NCBI RefSeq assembly: GCF_012927355.1
Contig: NZ_JABBGK010000001.1
Span: 1,420,649-1,484,648, forward strand
From: Rhizobium terricola
GTDB taxonomy: Bacteria > Pseudomonadota > Alphaproteobacteria > Rhizobiales > Rhizobiaceae
Direction: 5' to 3'
Length of the DNA: 64,000 nucleotides
Positions within the stretch are counted from its first letter, which is position 1; each line of letters starts with the position of its first letter. Under the pieces are notes generated by a model, which saw only the letters and a list, made by a program, of their open reading frames with translations, was not told the origin of the DNA and searched no databases. Below, in pieces: positions 54,400 to 63,944 of the stretch. The position numbers and the translations under genes were made by a program.

Positions 54400-55332
54400 A
54401 TGCCGAACCGTTTCACCCAAACCATCCTGCGTCCGCGCGCCCGCCCGCGCCTCTCGCCCGCGGGGATCGGCGCCGATCTCGACGCCTATCTTGACGCCGC
54501 GGAGGCGAAGTTTTCCGACATCCGCTCGGGAGCCCGCAAACAGATCGTCTGGGCCGATCCTCGGACGAAGGCGAAAACCCCAATCGCTGTCATCTATGTG
54601 CACGGTTTTTCAGCCTCGCCATCCGAACTGCGCCCCCTGCCCGACCGTGTCGCCGCGTCGCTCGGCGCCAACCTGATGTTCACCCGGCTCGCCGGCCATG
54701 GTCGCTCGCCGGATGCCATGGCGGAGGCTGACATCGGCGACTGGCTGGACGATCTCGACGAGGCCCTGGCAGTCGGCGAAAGGCTCGGCGACAGGATCGT
54801 GGTCATGGCGACCTCGACCGGCGCCTCACTCGTCACCTATGCGCTGACGCTCGACAGGTTCAGGGAACGTATCTCTGCCGTCGTCTTCCTCTCTCCCAAC
54901 TACCGGATCTCCGATCCGCTTGGCTTCGCCCTGACCTGGCCGTTCGCCTGCGGTCTCGCGCGCCTGGCGATCGGCAAACGGCGGAGCTTTGATCCGATCA
55001 ATGCGGCCCATGCCGCCGGCTGGACGACGAGCTATCCGGTCGAGGCGCTCCTGCCGATGGCGCGAATTGCGGCGAACGCCCGTCGAAGCGCGGTCGAGCG
55101 GATCCTGATCCCGGCCCTTTTCGTCCGGTCGCCGAGGGATCAGGTTGTCGATCCGGCCGCGACCGATCGGCTGGCAGCCCGCTGGGGCGGAGCACATGCG
55201 GTCCTTGACCCCGGCCCCGTCGGAGATCCGTCGTCCCACGTGATCGCCGGAGACGCGCTCTCGCCGGAAACGACCGGGCCGCTCGCAGAGGCGATCATCG
55301 CATGGCTGAAGGATCAGCCGAGCTTCAGATGA
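54400..55332 (+). CDS. Alpha/beta hydrolase
   Basis: 310-residue hydrolase. The start MPNRFTQTILRPRARPRL at 54400 is the best available. Oxyanion segment: VIYVHGFSASPSELRPLPDRVA near 66-87. Nucleophile elbow: MATSTGASL with Ser near 140 (Ala in place of the first Gly of GxSxG). Catalytic Asp in VRSPRDQVVDP near 250 and His in GDPSSHVIAGD near 280. It resembles carboxylesterase/lysophospholipase-type enzymes; substrate unknown. Its last eight bases overlap the convergent ilvA end. Confidence 0.85.
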   Translation: MPNRFTQTILRPRARPRLSPAGIGADLDAYLDAAEAKFSDIRSGARKQIVWADPRTKAKTPIAVIYVHGFSASPSELRPLPDRVAASLGANLMFTRLAGHGRSPDAMAEADIGDWLDDLDEALAVGERLGDRIVVMATSTGASLVTYALTLDRFRERISAVVFLSPNYRISDPLGFALTWPFACGLARLAIGKRRSFDPINAAHAAGWTTSYPVEALLPMARIAANARRSAVERILIPALFVRSPRDQVVDPAATDRLAARWGGAHAVLDPGPVGDPSSHVIAGDALSPETTGPLAEAIIAWLKDQPSFR

Positions 55333-56584
55333 TGAGGTTGGCGAGGATCTCGTTCTCGGTGATGTCCTCGTAACCGAGACCGGCGGCCTCGAACCGCCCC
55401 AAAAGGTCGGCAAAGTTTCCGCGGTCGCGGGTTTCGATGCCGATCAGGATCGAGCCGAAATTGCGGGCCGACTTCTTCAGGTATTCGAAGCGGGCGATGT
55501 CGTCGTCCGGGCCGAGCAGGTTGAGGAAATCGCGCAGCGCGCCGGGACGTTGCGGCAGGCGCAGGATGAAGTATTTCTTCAGCCCGGCGTAGCGCATGGC
55601 GCGTTCCTTCACGTCGGGCAGGCGTTCGAAGTCGAAATTGCCGCCGCTGACGACAGCAACGACAGTCTTGCCCTCCAGCTTGTCACGCCCGATGAGGTCG
55701 AGCGCCGCGATCGACAGCGCTCCGGCCGGTTCCAGCACCACACCCTCGACGTTCAGCATCTCGGTAATGGTCACGCAGATGGCATTTTCCGGCACGATCA
55801 TCACCTGATCGGCGGAGAATGACCGGAGGGCTGCAAAATTCAGGTCGCCGATCCGCGCAACGGCCGCGCCGTCGACGAAATTGTCGACCTTGGGAAGCGT
55901 CACCACCTTGTCAGCTTCGAGGCTCTTCCTCAGGCTCGGAGCGCCAGCGGGCTCGGCAAACAGGAAGGCCTCGGGCCGCAGACGGTCAGCCAGGTAGCCG
56001 GTCACGCCGGCCGAGAGACCACCGCCGCCGACCGGCACGATCACCAGATCCGGCATCACGCCGTCGGGCAACTGTTCGACGATTTCGGCGGCAACGGTCG
56101 CTTGGCCCTCGATGATGTCCTCGTGGTCGAAGGGCGGCACCATATAGCCGCCGATCGCCTCCACATGCTCGCGGGCCGCCGCATAGCACTGGTCGAAAAT
56201 GTCGCCGAACAGCCGGATGGTGATGAATTCGCCGCCGAAGATGCGGGTCTTTTCGATCTTCTGCTGCGGGGTTGTCACCGGCATGAAGACGATTCCGGGC
56301 ACACCGAAATGGCGACAGGCGAAGGCGAAGCCCTGGGCATGGTTGCCGGCCGAGGCGCAGACGAAGGTCTTGCCCGCAGTGTCGTCGCCGACGATCTTGC
56401 GCAGGAAGTTGAAAGCACCGCGGATCTTGTAGGAGCGGACCGGGGTCAGGTCCTCACGCTTCAGGTAGATGCTGGCGCCATAGCGGGCGCTCAAATGCTC
56501 GTTGAGTTGAAGCGGGGTCGCGGGGAACAGTTCCCGCAAGGCCTCGACCGCGGCATCCACGTCCTTCTGCGTCACGACGTCCAT
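55325..56584 (-). CDS. ilvA: Threonine ammonia-lyase (biosynthetic, short form)
   Basis: PLP enzyme converting threonine to 2-oxobutanoate plus ammonium, the first step to isoleucine (419 residues). PLP lysine in PVRSYKIRGAFNFLR near 51, phosphate-binding SAGNHAQGFAFACRHFG near 80 and PVGGGGLSAGVTGYL near 188. A single C-terminal ACT-like regulatory region is near 335-415 (KKYFILRLPQRPGALRDFL), as in the shorter IlvA class. The start MDVVTQKD is at 56584. It is divergent from trkH and convergent with the hydrolase. Confidence 0.94.
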   Translation of the reverse strand: MDVVTQKDVDAAVEALRELFPATPLQLNEHLSARYGASIYLKREDLTPVRSYKIRGAFNFLRKIVGDDTAGKTFVCASAGNHAQGFAFACRHFGVPGIVFMPVTTPQQKIEKTRIFGGEFITIRLFGDIFDQCYAAAREHVEAIGGYMVPPFDHEDIIEGQATVAAEIVEQLPDGVMPDLVIVPVGGGGLSAGVTGYLADRLRPEAFLFAEPAGAPSLRKSLEADKVVTLPKVDNFVDGAAVARIGDLNFAALRSFSADQVMIVPENAICVTITEMLNVEGVVLEPAGALSIAALDLIGRDKLEGKTVVAVVSGGNFDFERLPDVKERAMRYAGLKKYFILRLPQRPGALRDFLNLLGPDDDIARFEYLKKSARNFGSILIGIETRDRGNFADLLGRFEAAGLGYEDITENEILANLII

Positions 56585-56672
56585 CCGTTGAATTTTGAAC
56601 CGGCTCCCGCTATGGCATAGACGAGAGCCGGAGACAAAGTCTCTTTGTGCGGCAAACACAGCGGGACCCATC

Positions 56673-58127
56673 TTGAACGCAAGCCTTTTCCGGCCAATCG
56701 TCTACATCGCCGCGCTTTGCGGCCTTTATCTCTCGACTGCCATGCTGATCCCGGCGATGGTGGACCTCTATTACGGTCGTAGCGACTGGCGCATCTTTGC
56801 GACCTGCGCCTTCATGGTCGGCGGCATTTCGCTTATGGCGGCCCTGGCGACCCGGGGGACCCCGCCGACATTCACCAAGAAGCTCGGCTTCGTGCTCGTG
56901 AATGTGCTCTGGGCAGTCTTTTCGGTTGTCGGCGCGATCCCGCTGATGTTTTCCGGACCAGGTCTGACCTTTGCGCAGGCGCTGTTCGAATCGATCTCTG
57001 GCATCACCACGACGGGCTCAACAGTCATCGTCGGACTGGACCAGATGCCGCAGGGGTTGCTGATCTGGCGATCGCTGCTTTGCTGGCTCGGCGGCATCGG
57101 CATCGTAGCCCTCGGGCTTTTCGTTCTGCCTTTCCTCCGGGTCGGCGGCATGTCCTTCTTCAAGATGGAATCGTCCGACACCAACGACAAGCCGTTCGCC
57201 CGATTGGCGACCTTCACCCGCGCCTTCATCGCCATCTATGTCGGCATCACGGCGGCGGCCGCGATTTCCTACGACTTCGCCGGAATGAGCCATTTCGACG
57301 CCATCAATCATGCGATGACAACGGTTGCAACGGCGGGATATTCGACGCACGACGCGTCCTTCGGTTTCTTCCAGAGCAATACGCTGCTGTGGGTATCGAC
57401 GCTGTTCATGACGATTTCCTGCCTGCCGTTCTCGATTCTGATCGTCTTTGTCGTCAGGGGAAGACTGGATTCCTTGCGCGACCCGCAGATCGGCGTCTTC
57501 CTCGGATACCTGCTCACAATTGCCGTCTCGGTCGCCATTTACCACCATCTGCGCAACGGAACGCCGATGGGCGAAGCGCTGGCGCACAGCTTCTTCAACT
57601 TTACGTCGCTGATCTCGACTGCCGGCTTCACCAGCCTCGACTATACGCTGTGGGGTCCCTACGCCACGATGGCGGCACTGTTTGCCACCTTTCTCGGCGG
57701 CTGTTCGGGTTCGACCGCCGGCGGCATCAAGGCCTATCGGTTCGTCATCATCTTCAGCGTGATCAGCACCGGATTGAAGCGGCTGATCTACCCGAATGCG
57801 GTCTATTCCGTTCGCTACGGCCGGCAGACCGTCGACCAGGAAACGGTCCGCGTCGTCTTCCTGTTCTTTTCCGCCTACATCTTGCTGTGGGTGCTCGGAA
57901 GCATCGGAATGACCCTCTTCGGCTATGACATCGAGACTGCCATGTCGGCCGTTGTGACCTGTCTTTCGAACGTCGGCCCCGGCATCGGCCCGATCATCGG
58001 TCCGGTCGGTAACTTTTCGACCATGAATGAGCCTGCGCTCTACCTGCTATCGCTGATGATGTTGCTCGGCCGTCTCGAAGTCCTGTCCGTTCTGGTGCTT
58101 CTGATGCCCATTTTCTGGCGAAGCTGA
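56673..58127 (+). CDS. TrkH-family potassium uptake channel
   Basis: Inner-membrane subunit for K+ uptake (484 residues). A TTG start at 56673 (LNASLFRPIVY) is preferred because GGGA lies eight bases before it and the length then matches TrkH. An ATG at 56595 would add an unnatural leader overlapping the ilvA promoter. Four pore loops carry the filter glycines: SGITTTGSTV, VATAGYST, ISTAGFTSLDY, and LSNVGPGIGPI. The cognate TrkA regulator is not encoded nearby. Divergent from ilvA. Confidence 0.92.
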   Translation: MNASLFRPIVYIAALCGLYLSTAMLIPAMVDLYYGRSDWRIFATCAFMVGGISLMAALATRGTPPTFTKKLGFVLVNVLWAVFSVVGAIPLMFSGPGLTFAQALFESISGITTTGSTVIVGLDQMPQGLLIWRSLLCWLGGIGIVALGLFVLPFLRVGGMSFFKMESSDTNDKPFARLATFTRAFIAIYVGITAAAAISYDFAGMSHFDAINHAMTTVATAGYSTHDASFGFFQSNTLLWVSTLFMTISCLPFSILIVFVVRGRLDSLRDPQIGVFLGYLLTIAVSVAIYHHLRNGTPMGEALAHSFFNFTSLISTAGFTSLDYTLWGPYATMAALFATFLGGCSGSTAGGIKAYRFVIIFSVISTGLKRLIYPNAVYSVRYGRQTVDQETVRVVFLFFSAYILLWVLGSIGMTLFGYDIETAMSAVVTCLSNVGPGIGPIIGPVGNFSTMNEPALYLLSLMMLLGRLEVLSVLVLLMPIFWRS

Positions 58128-58199
58128 CGAGAGCGCTTGACGAGCGCGACGATTTTTTCCGACTGTGCTCATATGAGGTGAATCGAGGGGATCGTCGGA

Positions 58200-58814
58200 A
58201 TGCGCAGGCACACGTCTCGGAACGCGGGGACAAAATCGGCCGCCCTCGCCGCGGCCTTTGTTGCGATGTTGATGGTGGTCATGCCCCGTGAAGCCTTGGC
58301 CGGTGCACTCGTGGACGCCGCACGGCAGGCGGAGGACAAAGCCGCGGCCGGCGACGTGACGGGTGCCTATGACACCATTCGCGACGCCTTCGGCAGCTTC
58401 GCCATGGACCTGCCCTTCACCGTCGGCAAAGCCGTGTTCGTCACAGAAAAGCCGAAGGCCTACGGCGCCTATGCCGCCAAGGCGGACAACAGTTTCGAGC
58501 CCGGCGAACCGCTAATCACCTATGTGGAACTCATCGGGCTGAAATGGAAGCCGGTCGGCAAGGGCCTGCAGCAATCCAACTTCACCGTCGATTTCGAGAT
58601 CTCGGAGCCCGGGGGCAAGGTACTTGCCAACCAGAAGAATTTTGGCGAGTTCACCTTCACCGGCTTCGTGCGCAACCAGGAGATCTTCACCCATCTGACG
58701 CTCGACGTCACGGGAGCGGACCCCGGCGACTACGTGATCAAATATACGGTCAACGACAATGTCGGCAAACATTTCGCCGCCTTCGAACAGCCGTTCACGA
58801 TCAAGGCCAAATAG
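58200..58814 (+). CDS. Unknown secreted protein, 204 residues
   Basis: A Sec signal (ALAAAFVAMLMVVMPREALA) precedes a mature domain with a helical start (DAARQAEDKAAAGDVTGAYDTIRDAFGSFA). A beta-sandwich-like body follows (GEPLITYVELIGLKWKPVGKGLQQSNFTVDFEISEPGGKV). It ends GADPGDYVIKYTVNDNVGKHFAAFEQPFTIKAK, reminiscent of an immunoglobulin-type fold. No family is named with confidence. Periplasmic or outer-membrane association is inferred. Confidence 0.75.
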   Translation: MRRHTSRNAGTKSAALAAAFVAMLMVVMPREALAGALVDAARQAEDKAAAGDVTGAYDTIRDAFGSFAMDLPFTVGKAVFVTEKPKAYGAYAAKADNSFEPGEPLITYVELIGLKWKPVGKGLQQSNFTVDFEISEPGGKVLANQKNFGEFTFTGFVRNQEIFTHLTLDVTGADPGDYVIKYTVNDNVGKHFAAFEQPFTIKAK

Positions 58815-58912
58815 GTCGGCGATAACTGGCCGGCAGCGGACCTGACAACGCTATTGAGGCAAAGCGAGGGGCGAAAGACGATCGGCCTGACGCCCGCCTT
58901 ATCCTTGATCTC

Positions 58913-59374
58913 TCAGTTCGAGGCCTTGAAGTCTCCCGGGAACTCCTGGGCATAGGCCCTGAGGTGCGTGTCGCAGATCATCACCTTGTTCTCAAATTCC
59001 TGGTCCATCGTGCGCGTCGCCATGTAGGTGAAGACGGCGCTCCGCTGGCTGTCGATCGCGCCCCGGGCCACTTCGCCGGCGGTATCCAATGCCTCCTGCT
59101 GCGGAATACCGCGATCGACCATCAGACGATTGACCGCGAGTGCGAAGTGAATGTTCATGGCATCCTTCACCGCCTGGGCGTCGGGACGCTTTGCCGTCTC
59201 GGCCCATTCGCCGAGCACCTTGAGACGCCCCGCGCAGTAGGCAAGAGTGTCCCACCATGGGCCCTCGAAGGTCTTGCCGGCCACGTCCTTGTAGACGTGT
59301 CTCCGGTCCTCGGCCATTGCCGACAGCGTCCCCAGACAGAGCAGGACCGTCGCAGCTGAAAGAATGCGCTTCAT
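58913..59374 (-). CDS. Unknown secreted protein, 153 residues
   Basis: The start MKRILSAATVLLCLGTLSAMAED at 59374 follows GGGGG and gives a Sec signal. The mature part is helical with WWDTLAYCAGRLKVLGEWAETAKRPDAQAV near 38-68 and a later VMICDTHLRAYAQEFPGDF. Two cysteines could pair. No family recognised. Divergent from tRNA-Leu, convergent with the preceding unknown gene. Confidence 0.72.
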   Translation of the reverse strand: MKRILSAATVLLCLGTLSAMAEDRRHVYKDVAGKTFEGPWWDTLAYCAGRLKVLGEWAETAKRPDAQAVKDAMNIHFALAVNRLMVDRGIPQQEALDTAGEVARGAIDSQRSAVFTYMATRTMDQEFENKVMICDTHLRAYAQEFPGDFKASN

Positions 59375-59511
59375 GAATACCCCCATGTATTTTTGAAAAC
59401 TGTCCCCGCACCATCGATAACATTCCCTCAAAACAAGGCAATCTGTTCTTGCGTCCATCATTTTTTGTTCGTCACCCCGCCGGCGGCCTGCCGCTTTTGC
59501 ACACTGTGCCC

Positions 59512-59540
59512 TTGACCCGAAGACGCAAGTGCAGGACATA
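59512..59540 (+). promoter_or_regulatory. Sigma-70-type promoter of tRNA-Leu
   Basis: TTGACC and GACATA are separated by exactly 17 bases and end ten bases before the tRNA. The -35 box is near consensus. Confidence 0.6.
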
Positions 59541-59550
59541 AAGGCCGCGC

Positions 59551-59636
59551 GCGGACGTGGCGAAACTGGTAGACGCAAGGGACTTAAAATCCCTCGGCCT
59601 TAGGCTTTACGGGTTCGACCCCCGTCGTCCGCACCA
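59551..59636 (+). tRNA. tRNA-Leu (TAA)
   Basis: An 86-base class II cloverleaf. The acceptor is GCGGACG/CGTCCGC, the anticodon loop ACTTAAAA reads TAA, a long variable arm (CGGCCTTAGGCTTTACG) is present, the T-arm is GGTTCGACCC, and the CCA end is encoded. Confidence 0.96.
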
Positions 59637-59919
59637 AATCCCGTACATTGCCGGAAACGGCCAAAGCGCTTCCGGCGCGACCTCGCGCCAGTGCGCACCT
59701 TCATCTTCACAAAACGATCACGAAAGCATCGTTCACCCGTAACGAAGGATCGCTACGGCTTTGCTGCGTGCAAGCCAGCGGGCACCAGGGAGGGACAGAA
59801 CGCCTCACGCTCCTGGTGCATGTCGGGCGACCTGTCGCGCCGAACCATTTTGCAACCATACGGCTTTTCCGGCGCCGATCCGCGCGCTGGCCAACCCATT
59901 TGTCGAGAAGAGTGCTACG

Positions 59920-61041
59920 ATGAACCTGATTTCGAACTCCGGTGTGCTTTCGCGCCGCAACCTCCTGAAGGCCTCCGGCTCGCTGGCGGCCCTTGCCGCC
60001 CTCGGTCTGCCGGGTCTTTCGCTGGCCGCCGAAATGGCCGACTGGTCCGCCGTTCCGGACCTCGAAAAGGCCAAGGAAGAAGGCAAGCTGTTCAACACCT
60101 ACGGCATGCCGGACAGCTGGGCGAACTACGGCGAGATCATTCAGGCACTCGGCAAGGCCAATGGCTTCACCCCCGAGCATGCCGACACCGACATGAGCTC
60201 GCTCGAGGAAATCACCAAGTTCGACGCCGAGAAGAATAATCCGGTGGCGATCGCCGCCGACATCGGCATCCTGTTCGGCAAGGTCGCCGAGGCACAGGGC
60301 GTGGTGCCCGACTACATGCCGCCGAATGCTGCCAAGCTTCCGGTCGGCCTCAAGGGCGAAAAGGGCGGCTGGGTCGCCACCTTCACCGGCGTCCCCGCCA
60401 TGGTCGTCAATGCCGACGTCATCAAGAACGTGCCGAAGACCTGGGACGACCTCCTGAGCCCGGAATATACCGGCAAGGTCGGTGCGGTGAACGCGGCCGG
60501 TGGCGGCGGCACGGACATCGCCATCTTCCTCGCCTGGGCCTTTGCCCATGGCGGCAGCGACACGGATCTGACGCCCGGCGTCGAGTTCGCAAAGAAGATG
60601 GCGGCGCAATACACGACGGCTGCCACCAATGCCCAGACGCTCGAGCGCGGCGAAGCCCCGATCCAGATGAAGTACGACTTCAACTGCATCGCCGCCGCCG
60701 ACGCACTGAAGAAAAAGGGCATCAACGCCCAGGTCGTCATCCCCGGCGTGTCGGTCTATGCCCCCTCGGCGTTGATGCTCAACCGCTACAACCTCGCCAA
60801 GATGAACGTCGCCAAGCTGCTGATCGACTTCGTTCTCTCCGACGAAGGCCAGCGGCTCTATGCCAAGTTCGGCGCGCGCCCGATCCGCTGGGTGCTTGGC
60901 GATCTCGACCTTCCGGCCGAAGCGAAGGCCAACTGGCTGCCGGATGCCGACTATGCCCAAGTCAAGCAGGTCGCCGACTGGTCGAAGGTGGACATGGAAG
61001 CCATCGTCACCGCCTGGCAGGAACAGGTGCTCGGCGGCTGA
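59920..61041 (+). CDS. ABC importer substrate-binding protein with Tat signal
   Basis: 373-residue periplasmic binding protein of the iron/polyamine/phosphonate-type family 1. The N-terminus has a twin-arginine signal (SRRNLLKASGSLAALAALG), so it is probably exported folded by TatABC, unusual but known for this class. Mature features are EEGKLFNTYGMPDSWANYGEII, FNCIAAADALKKKGINAQVV, and VPKTWDDLLSPEYTGKVGAVN near 160-180. It heads a four-gene operon; its TGA overlaps the next ATG by one base. The ligand cannot be read from sequence. Confidence 0.88.
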   Translation: MNLISNSGVLSRRNLLKASGSLAALAALGLPGLSLAAEMADWSAVPDLEKAKEEGKLFNTYGMPDSWANYGEIIQALGKANGFTPEHADTDMSSLEEITKFDAEKNNPVAIAADIGILFGKVAEAQGVVPDYMPPNAAKLPVGLKGEKGGWVATFTGVPAMVVNADVIKNVPKTWDDLLSPEYTGKVGAVNAAGGGGTDIAIFLAWAFAHGGSDTDLTPGVEFAKKMAAQYTTAATNAQTLERGEAPIQMKYDFNCIAAADALKKKGINAQVVIPGVSVYAPSALMLNRYNLAKMNVAKLLIDFVLSDEGQRLYAKFGARPIRWVLGDLDLPAEAKANWLPDADYAQVKQVADWSKVDMEAIVTAWQEQVLGG

Positions 61042-61976
61042 TGTCGAGCCTCCGCATCGAACACGGTCCGTCGCCTGCCGCTCCGGCAGGCGACGGCGCC
61101 CCTGTGCGCTTCAACCGGCCGCCTGGCTTCTCGGTCATCTCCCTTCTCGGCGACTGGGGGCTGGCGATGCCGCTCATCCTGGTGGCCGGCACGGTTCTGC
61201 TCGTCCCCTGCTTCGCCATGATCCTGTCGAGCTTTTCGGCCGCCGACGGCAGCCTGACGCTGAAGAACTGGAGCGACACCTTCGCCTCCAAGACCGCCGT
61301 CGACGCCATCACCGGCAGCCTGCTGCTTGGCTTCACGGTCGCGACGATCGCCGCCGCGGTCGGCATACCGCTCTCGCTCATGATCGCCCGCATGCCGGGG
61401 CTCGGCCGCTCCATCAACATGGGCATCCTCAATGTCGCCTCGCATTTCGGCGGCATCGGCCTCGGCTTCGGCTTCATCGCCGCGCTCGGCACCTATGGCA
61501 TGGTGACGCTTTCGCTCAACGCGCTCGGCATTCCCTTCGTGCCCCCAAAACAGAACGCCTTCTGGGGACTCGTCATCGCCTATGAGTATTCGAACATCCC
61601 GCTCTTCGTCATTCTGACGCTGCCGGCGGTTGCGGCGCTCAGGAACGAATGGTGGGAGGCGGCCCAGACCGCATCGGCAAGCCGCCTGCAGTTCTGGCGC
61701 CATATCGGCCTGCCGATCCTCGGTCCGTTCTTCATCGGCTCCTGGCTGTTGATCTTCACCTGGGCGGTCGGGCTCTACGGGCTCCCCGTGGCGCTCAACG
61801 GGTCGGCGCCCGGCTCGTTCCGTCTCATCACGCTGGAAATGGCCAAATCCCTGACCGGCTCCTTCTTTGGCAAGAACTACATGCCGGTCTATGCCGTGGT
61901 GCTGATGATATCCGCCGGCGTGACGCTCGGCCTCTACCAGATCATTCTTCGCAGGGGCACACGATGGCTGAAATGA
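61041..61976 (+). CDS. ABC importer permease 1
   Basis: 311-residue inner-membrane permease with six or more spans (for example ALGLGFGFIAALGTYGMVTL and the LTLPAVAALRNEWWEAAQTASAS coupling loop, an EAA-type motif near 198-220). The start overlaps the SBP stop (TGATG). It pairs with the following permease and the ATPase. Confidence 0.9.
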   Translation: MSSLRIEHGPSPAAPAGDGAPVRFNRPPGFSVISLLGDWGLAMPLILVAGTVLLVPCFAMILSSFSAADGSLTLKNWSDTFASKTAVDAITGSLLLGFTVATIAAAVGIPLSLMIARMPGLGRSINMGILNVASHFGGIGLGFGFIAALGTYGMVTLSLNALGIPFVPPKQNAFWGLVIAYEYSNIPLFVILTLPAVAALRNEWWEAAQTASASRLQFWRHIGLPILGPFFIGSWLLIFTWAVGLYGLPVALNGSAPGSFRLITLEMAKSLTGSFFGKNYMPVYAVVLMISAGVTLGLYQIILRRGTRWLK

Positions 61977-62875
61977 CATCCGCACCACCGATGCTGCCGC
62001 CGGTGCTTTCGGGCAGCCGGGCCTTTCCATTCGGCCTCAACCTTGCCGCCCGCTGGCCCTCGGCGCTCATTCTCACGACCTATCTGCTGTTCGTGGCGAT
62101 CCCGATCGTCGCGGTTATTCTCTACAGCATCGCCACCCGCTGGACGACCTCGATCCTGCCGGACGGTTACACGCTTGCCCATTGGCTTGAAGCCGCGCGC
62201 GATCCGCGCTTCGTCGCGGTTCTCTTGCGCACCTTCCTGCTGGCGGTCGCCGTCGCCGTGCTCACCGTCGCGCTGGTGACACCGGCCGTCTACTGGCAGC
62301 ATGTCCGCAATCCACGCATCCGCGCCGTGCTCAGTCTGCTTGCCGGCATCCCCTTCTCGCTGCCCTATGTCGTGATCGGCTTCGGCCTGCTCAAGGTGAC
62401 CGGCGAGTTCGCGCCGTGGCTGCAGGGGACGGCCGGCCTTCTGCTCATCGCGCAGGTGTCGGTTGCCTTCTCCTTCGCCTACTGGTCGATCGATGCCTCG
62501 ATGACCGCGACCAATGTCGTTGCGCTGACCGAGACGGCACGAACCTGCGGGGCCGGCCTCTTTCAGACGCTGCGCCATGTCATCCTGCCGAATGTCAGCG
62601 CCGGCATCGTCAGCGGCGCGATCCTGGCCTTCGGGGTGAGTTTCGGCGAGCTGGCGCTCGTGCAGATCCTGGTCGGAAGCCGCTTCGAGACTCTCGAACT
62701 CTACATGCTGAACATGCTGAAGAGCGCCGATGCCAATTTCAACATTCTGGCGGTGATCACCATGATCAGCTTCGCCATCACGCTCGTGCTGACGGCCGCC
62801 GTCGCCTATGTGTCGCGCGACGGCGGCAGGGCCGTTTCGCCCGGCGTGTCCACCGACAGGAAGACAAGACCATGA
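61964..62875 (+). CDS. ABC importer permease 2
   Basis: 303-residue permease, overlapping permease 1 by 13 bases. Six hydrophobic spans (IPIVAVILYSIATRW, LPYVVIGFGLL, and others) and a coupling loop near 200-220 (VALTETARTCGAGLFQTLRHVILP) are present. The stop overlaps the ATPase start (ATGA). Confidence 0.9.
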   Translation: MAEMTSAPPMLPPVLSGSRAFPFGLNLAARWPSALILTTYLLFVAIPIVAVILYSIATRWTTSILPDGYTLAHWLEAARDPRFVAVLLRTFLLAVAVAVLTVALVTPAVYWQHVRNPRIRAVLSLLAGIPFSLPYVVIGFGLLKVTGEFAPWLQGTAGLLLIAQVSVAFSFAYWSIDASMTATNVVALTETARTCGAGLFQTLRHVILPNVSAGIVSGAILAFGVSFGELALVQILVGSRFETLELYMLNMLKSADANFNILAVITMISFAITLVLTAAVAYVSRDGGRAVSPGVSTDRKTRP

Positions 62876-63909
62876 GCACCATCACCATCCACGAGGTCAG
62901 CAAGACCTACGGCCCGAAGCGGGCGCTCGACAGCCTGTCTCTCGACGTGCATTCCGGCGAGATGATTGCCATCCTCGGTTCTTCCGGCTGCGGCAAGACC
63001 ACCTTGCTGCGGTGTCTGGCGGGCCTCATCGTGCCAGATTCCGGCGCCATCCGCTTCGGCGGCGAGGATGTGACCCGCCTGCCGCCACAGGAGCGCCCGA
63101 TCGGAATGGTGTTCCAGAGCTACGCCCTCTTCCCCAACATGACGGTTGCGGAAAATGTCGGCTTTCCGCTGAAGGTGCGTGGCCGCGCCCCCCGGGAGAT
63201 CGCCGCGCGGGTCGAGGAACTGCTCGATCTCGTCAAGCTCACCGCACTCGCCGACCGCCACCCCAACGAGCTTTCGGGCGGCCAGCAGCAGCGGACCGCG
63301 CTTGCGCGCGCGCTTGCTCCCTCGCCCCAGGTTTTGCTGCTCGACGAACCGCTCTCGGCGCTCGATGCCGTCGTCCGCGACAACCTGCGCGACGAACTTA
63401 GGCGCATCCAGCAGAAGGTCAGGACCACGGCGCTGATCGTCACCCACGACCAGGCCGAGGCGCTGGCGGTGGCCGATCGCGTGGTGGTGATGCAGGATGG
63501 CAGGATCGAGCAACTCGCGACGCCCGAAGTGCTCTACGAGCAACCGCTCACGGCCTTCAGCGCTTCCTTCATCGGCAATCGCAATGCCTTGAGGCTGCCG
63601 GTCGTCGAGGGGGGCGTCCGCCTCGGCAAGGCGCTGACGCTCGAGACCGTGCCGGCAGCGACCACTGCCGCACTGTTCGTGCGGCCCGAGGACGTCCGTC
63701 GGGTCGGTGCGGAACACGGCGAACCCGCCTATGTGGAAAGCCGGATGTTCCAGGGACAGACCACGCGCTTCTATCTTCAGCTGCAGCGGGAGGGCGAGAT
63801 CGTGCATTTGAGGGCGGATTGGCCGGCCCGCGAGGTCGCCGACATCCGGGTCGGCGATACCGTGCATGTCGCACTGACGCCGGAGGATGTGCACGTCTTC
63901 GAGGCCTGA
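62872..63909 (+). CDS. ABC importer ATP-binding protein
   Basis: 345-residue ATPase. Walker A GSSGCGKTTLLRCLAGL near 36, Q-loop MVFQSYALFPNMT, signature [19 protein letters not shown] near 134, Walker B VLLLDEPLSALD, H-loop LIVTHDQAEALAVADRV near 188, and a C-terminal TOBE domain from about 280 (RPEDVRRVGAEHG). This completes a full importer with the three genes before it. Confidence 0.92.
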   Translation: MSTITIHEVSKTYGPKRALDSLSLDVHSGEMIAILGSSGCGKTTLLRCLAGLIVPDSGAIRFGGEDVTRLPPQERPIGMVFQSYALFPNMTVAENVGFPLKVRGRAPREIAARVEELLDLVKLTALADRHPNELSGGQQQRTALARALAPSPQVLLLDEPLSALDAVVRDNLRDELRRIQQKVRTTALIVTHDQAEALAVADRVVVMQDGRIEQLATPEVLYEQPLTAFSASFIGNRNALRLPVVEGGVRLGKALTLETVPAATTAALFVRPEDVRRVGAEHGEPAYVESRMFQGQTTRFYLQLQREGEIVHLRADWPAREVADIRVGDTVHVALTPEDVHVFEA

Positions 63910-63944
63910 GACTGTTCGTCTGGAGCAGCGGTTTCTGCCGTCGT

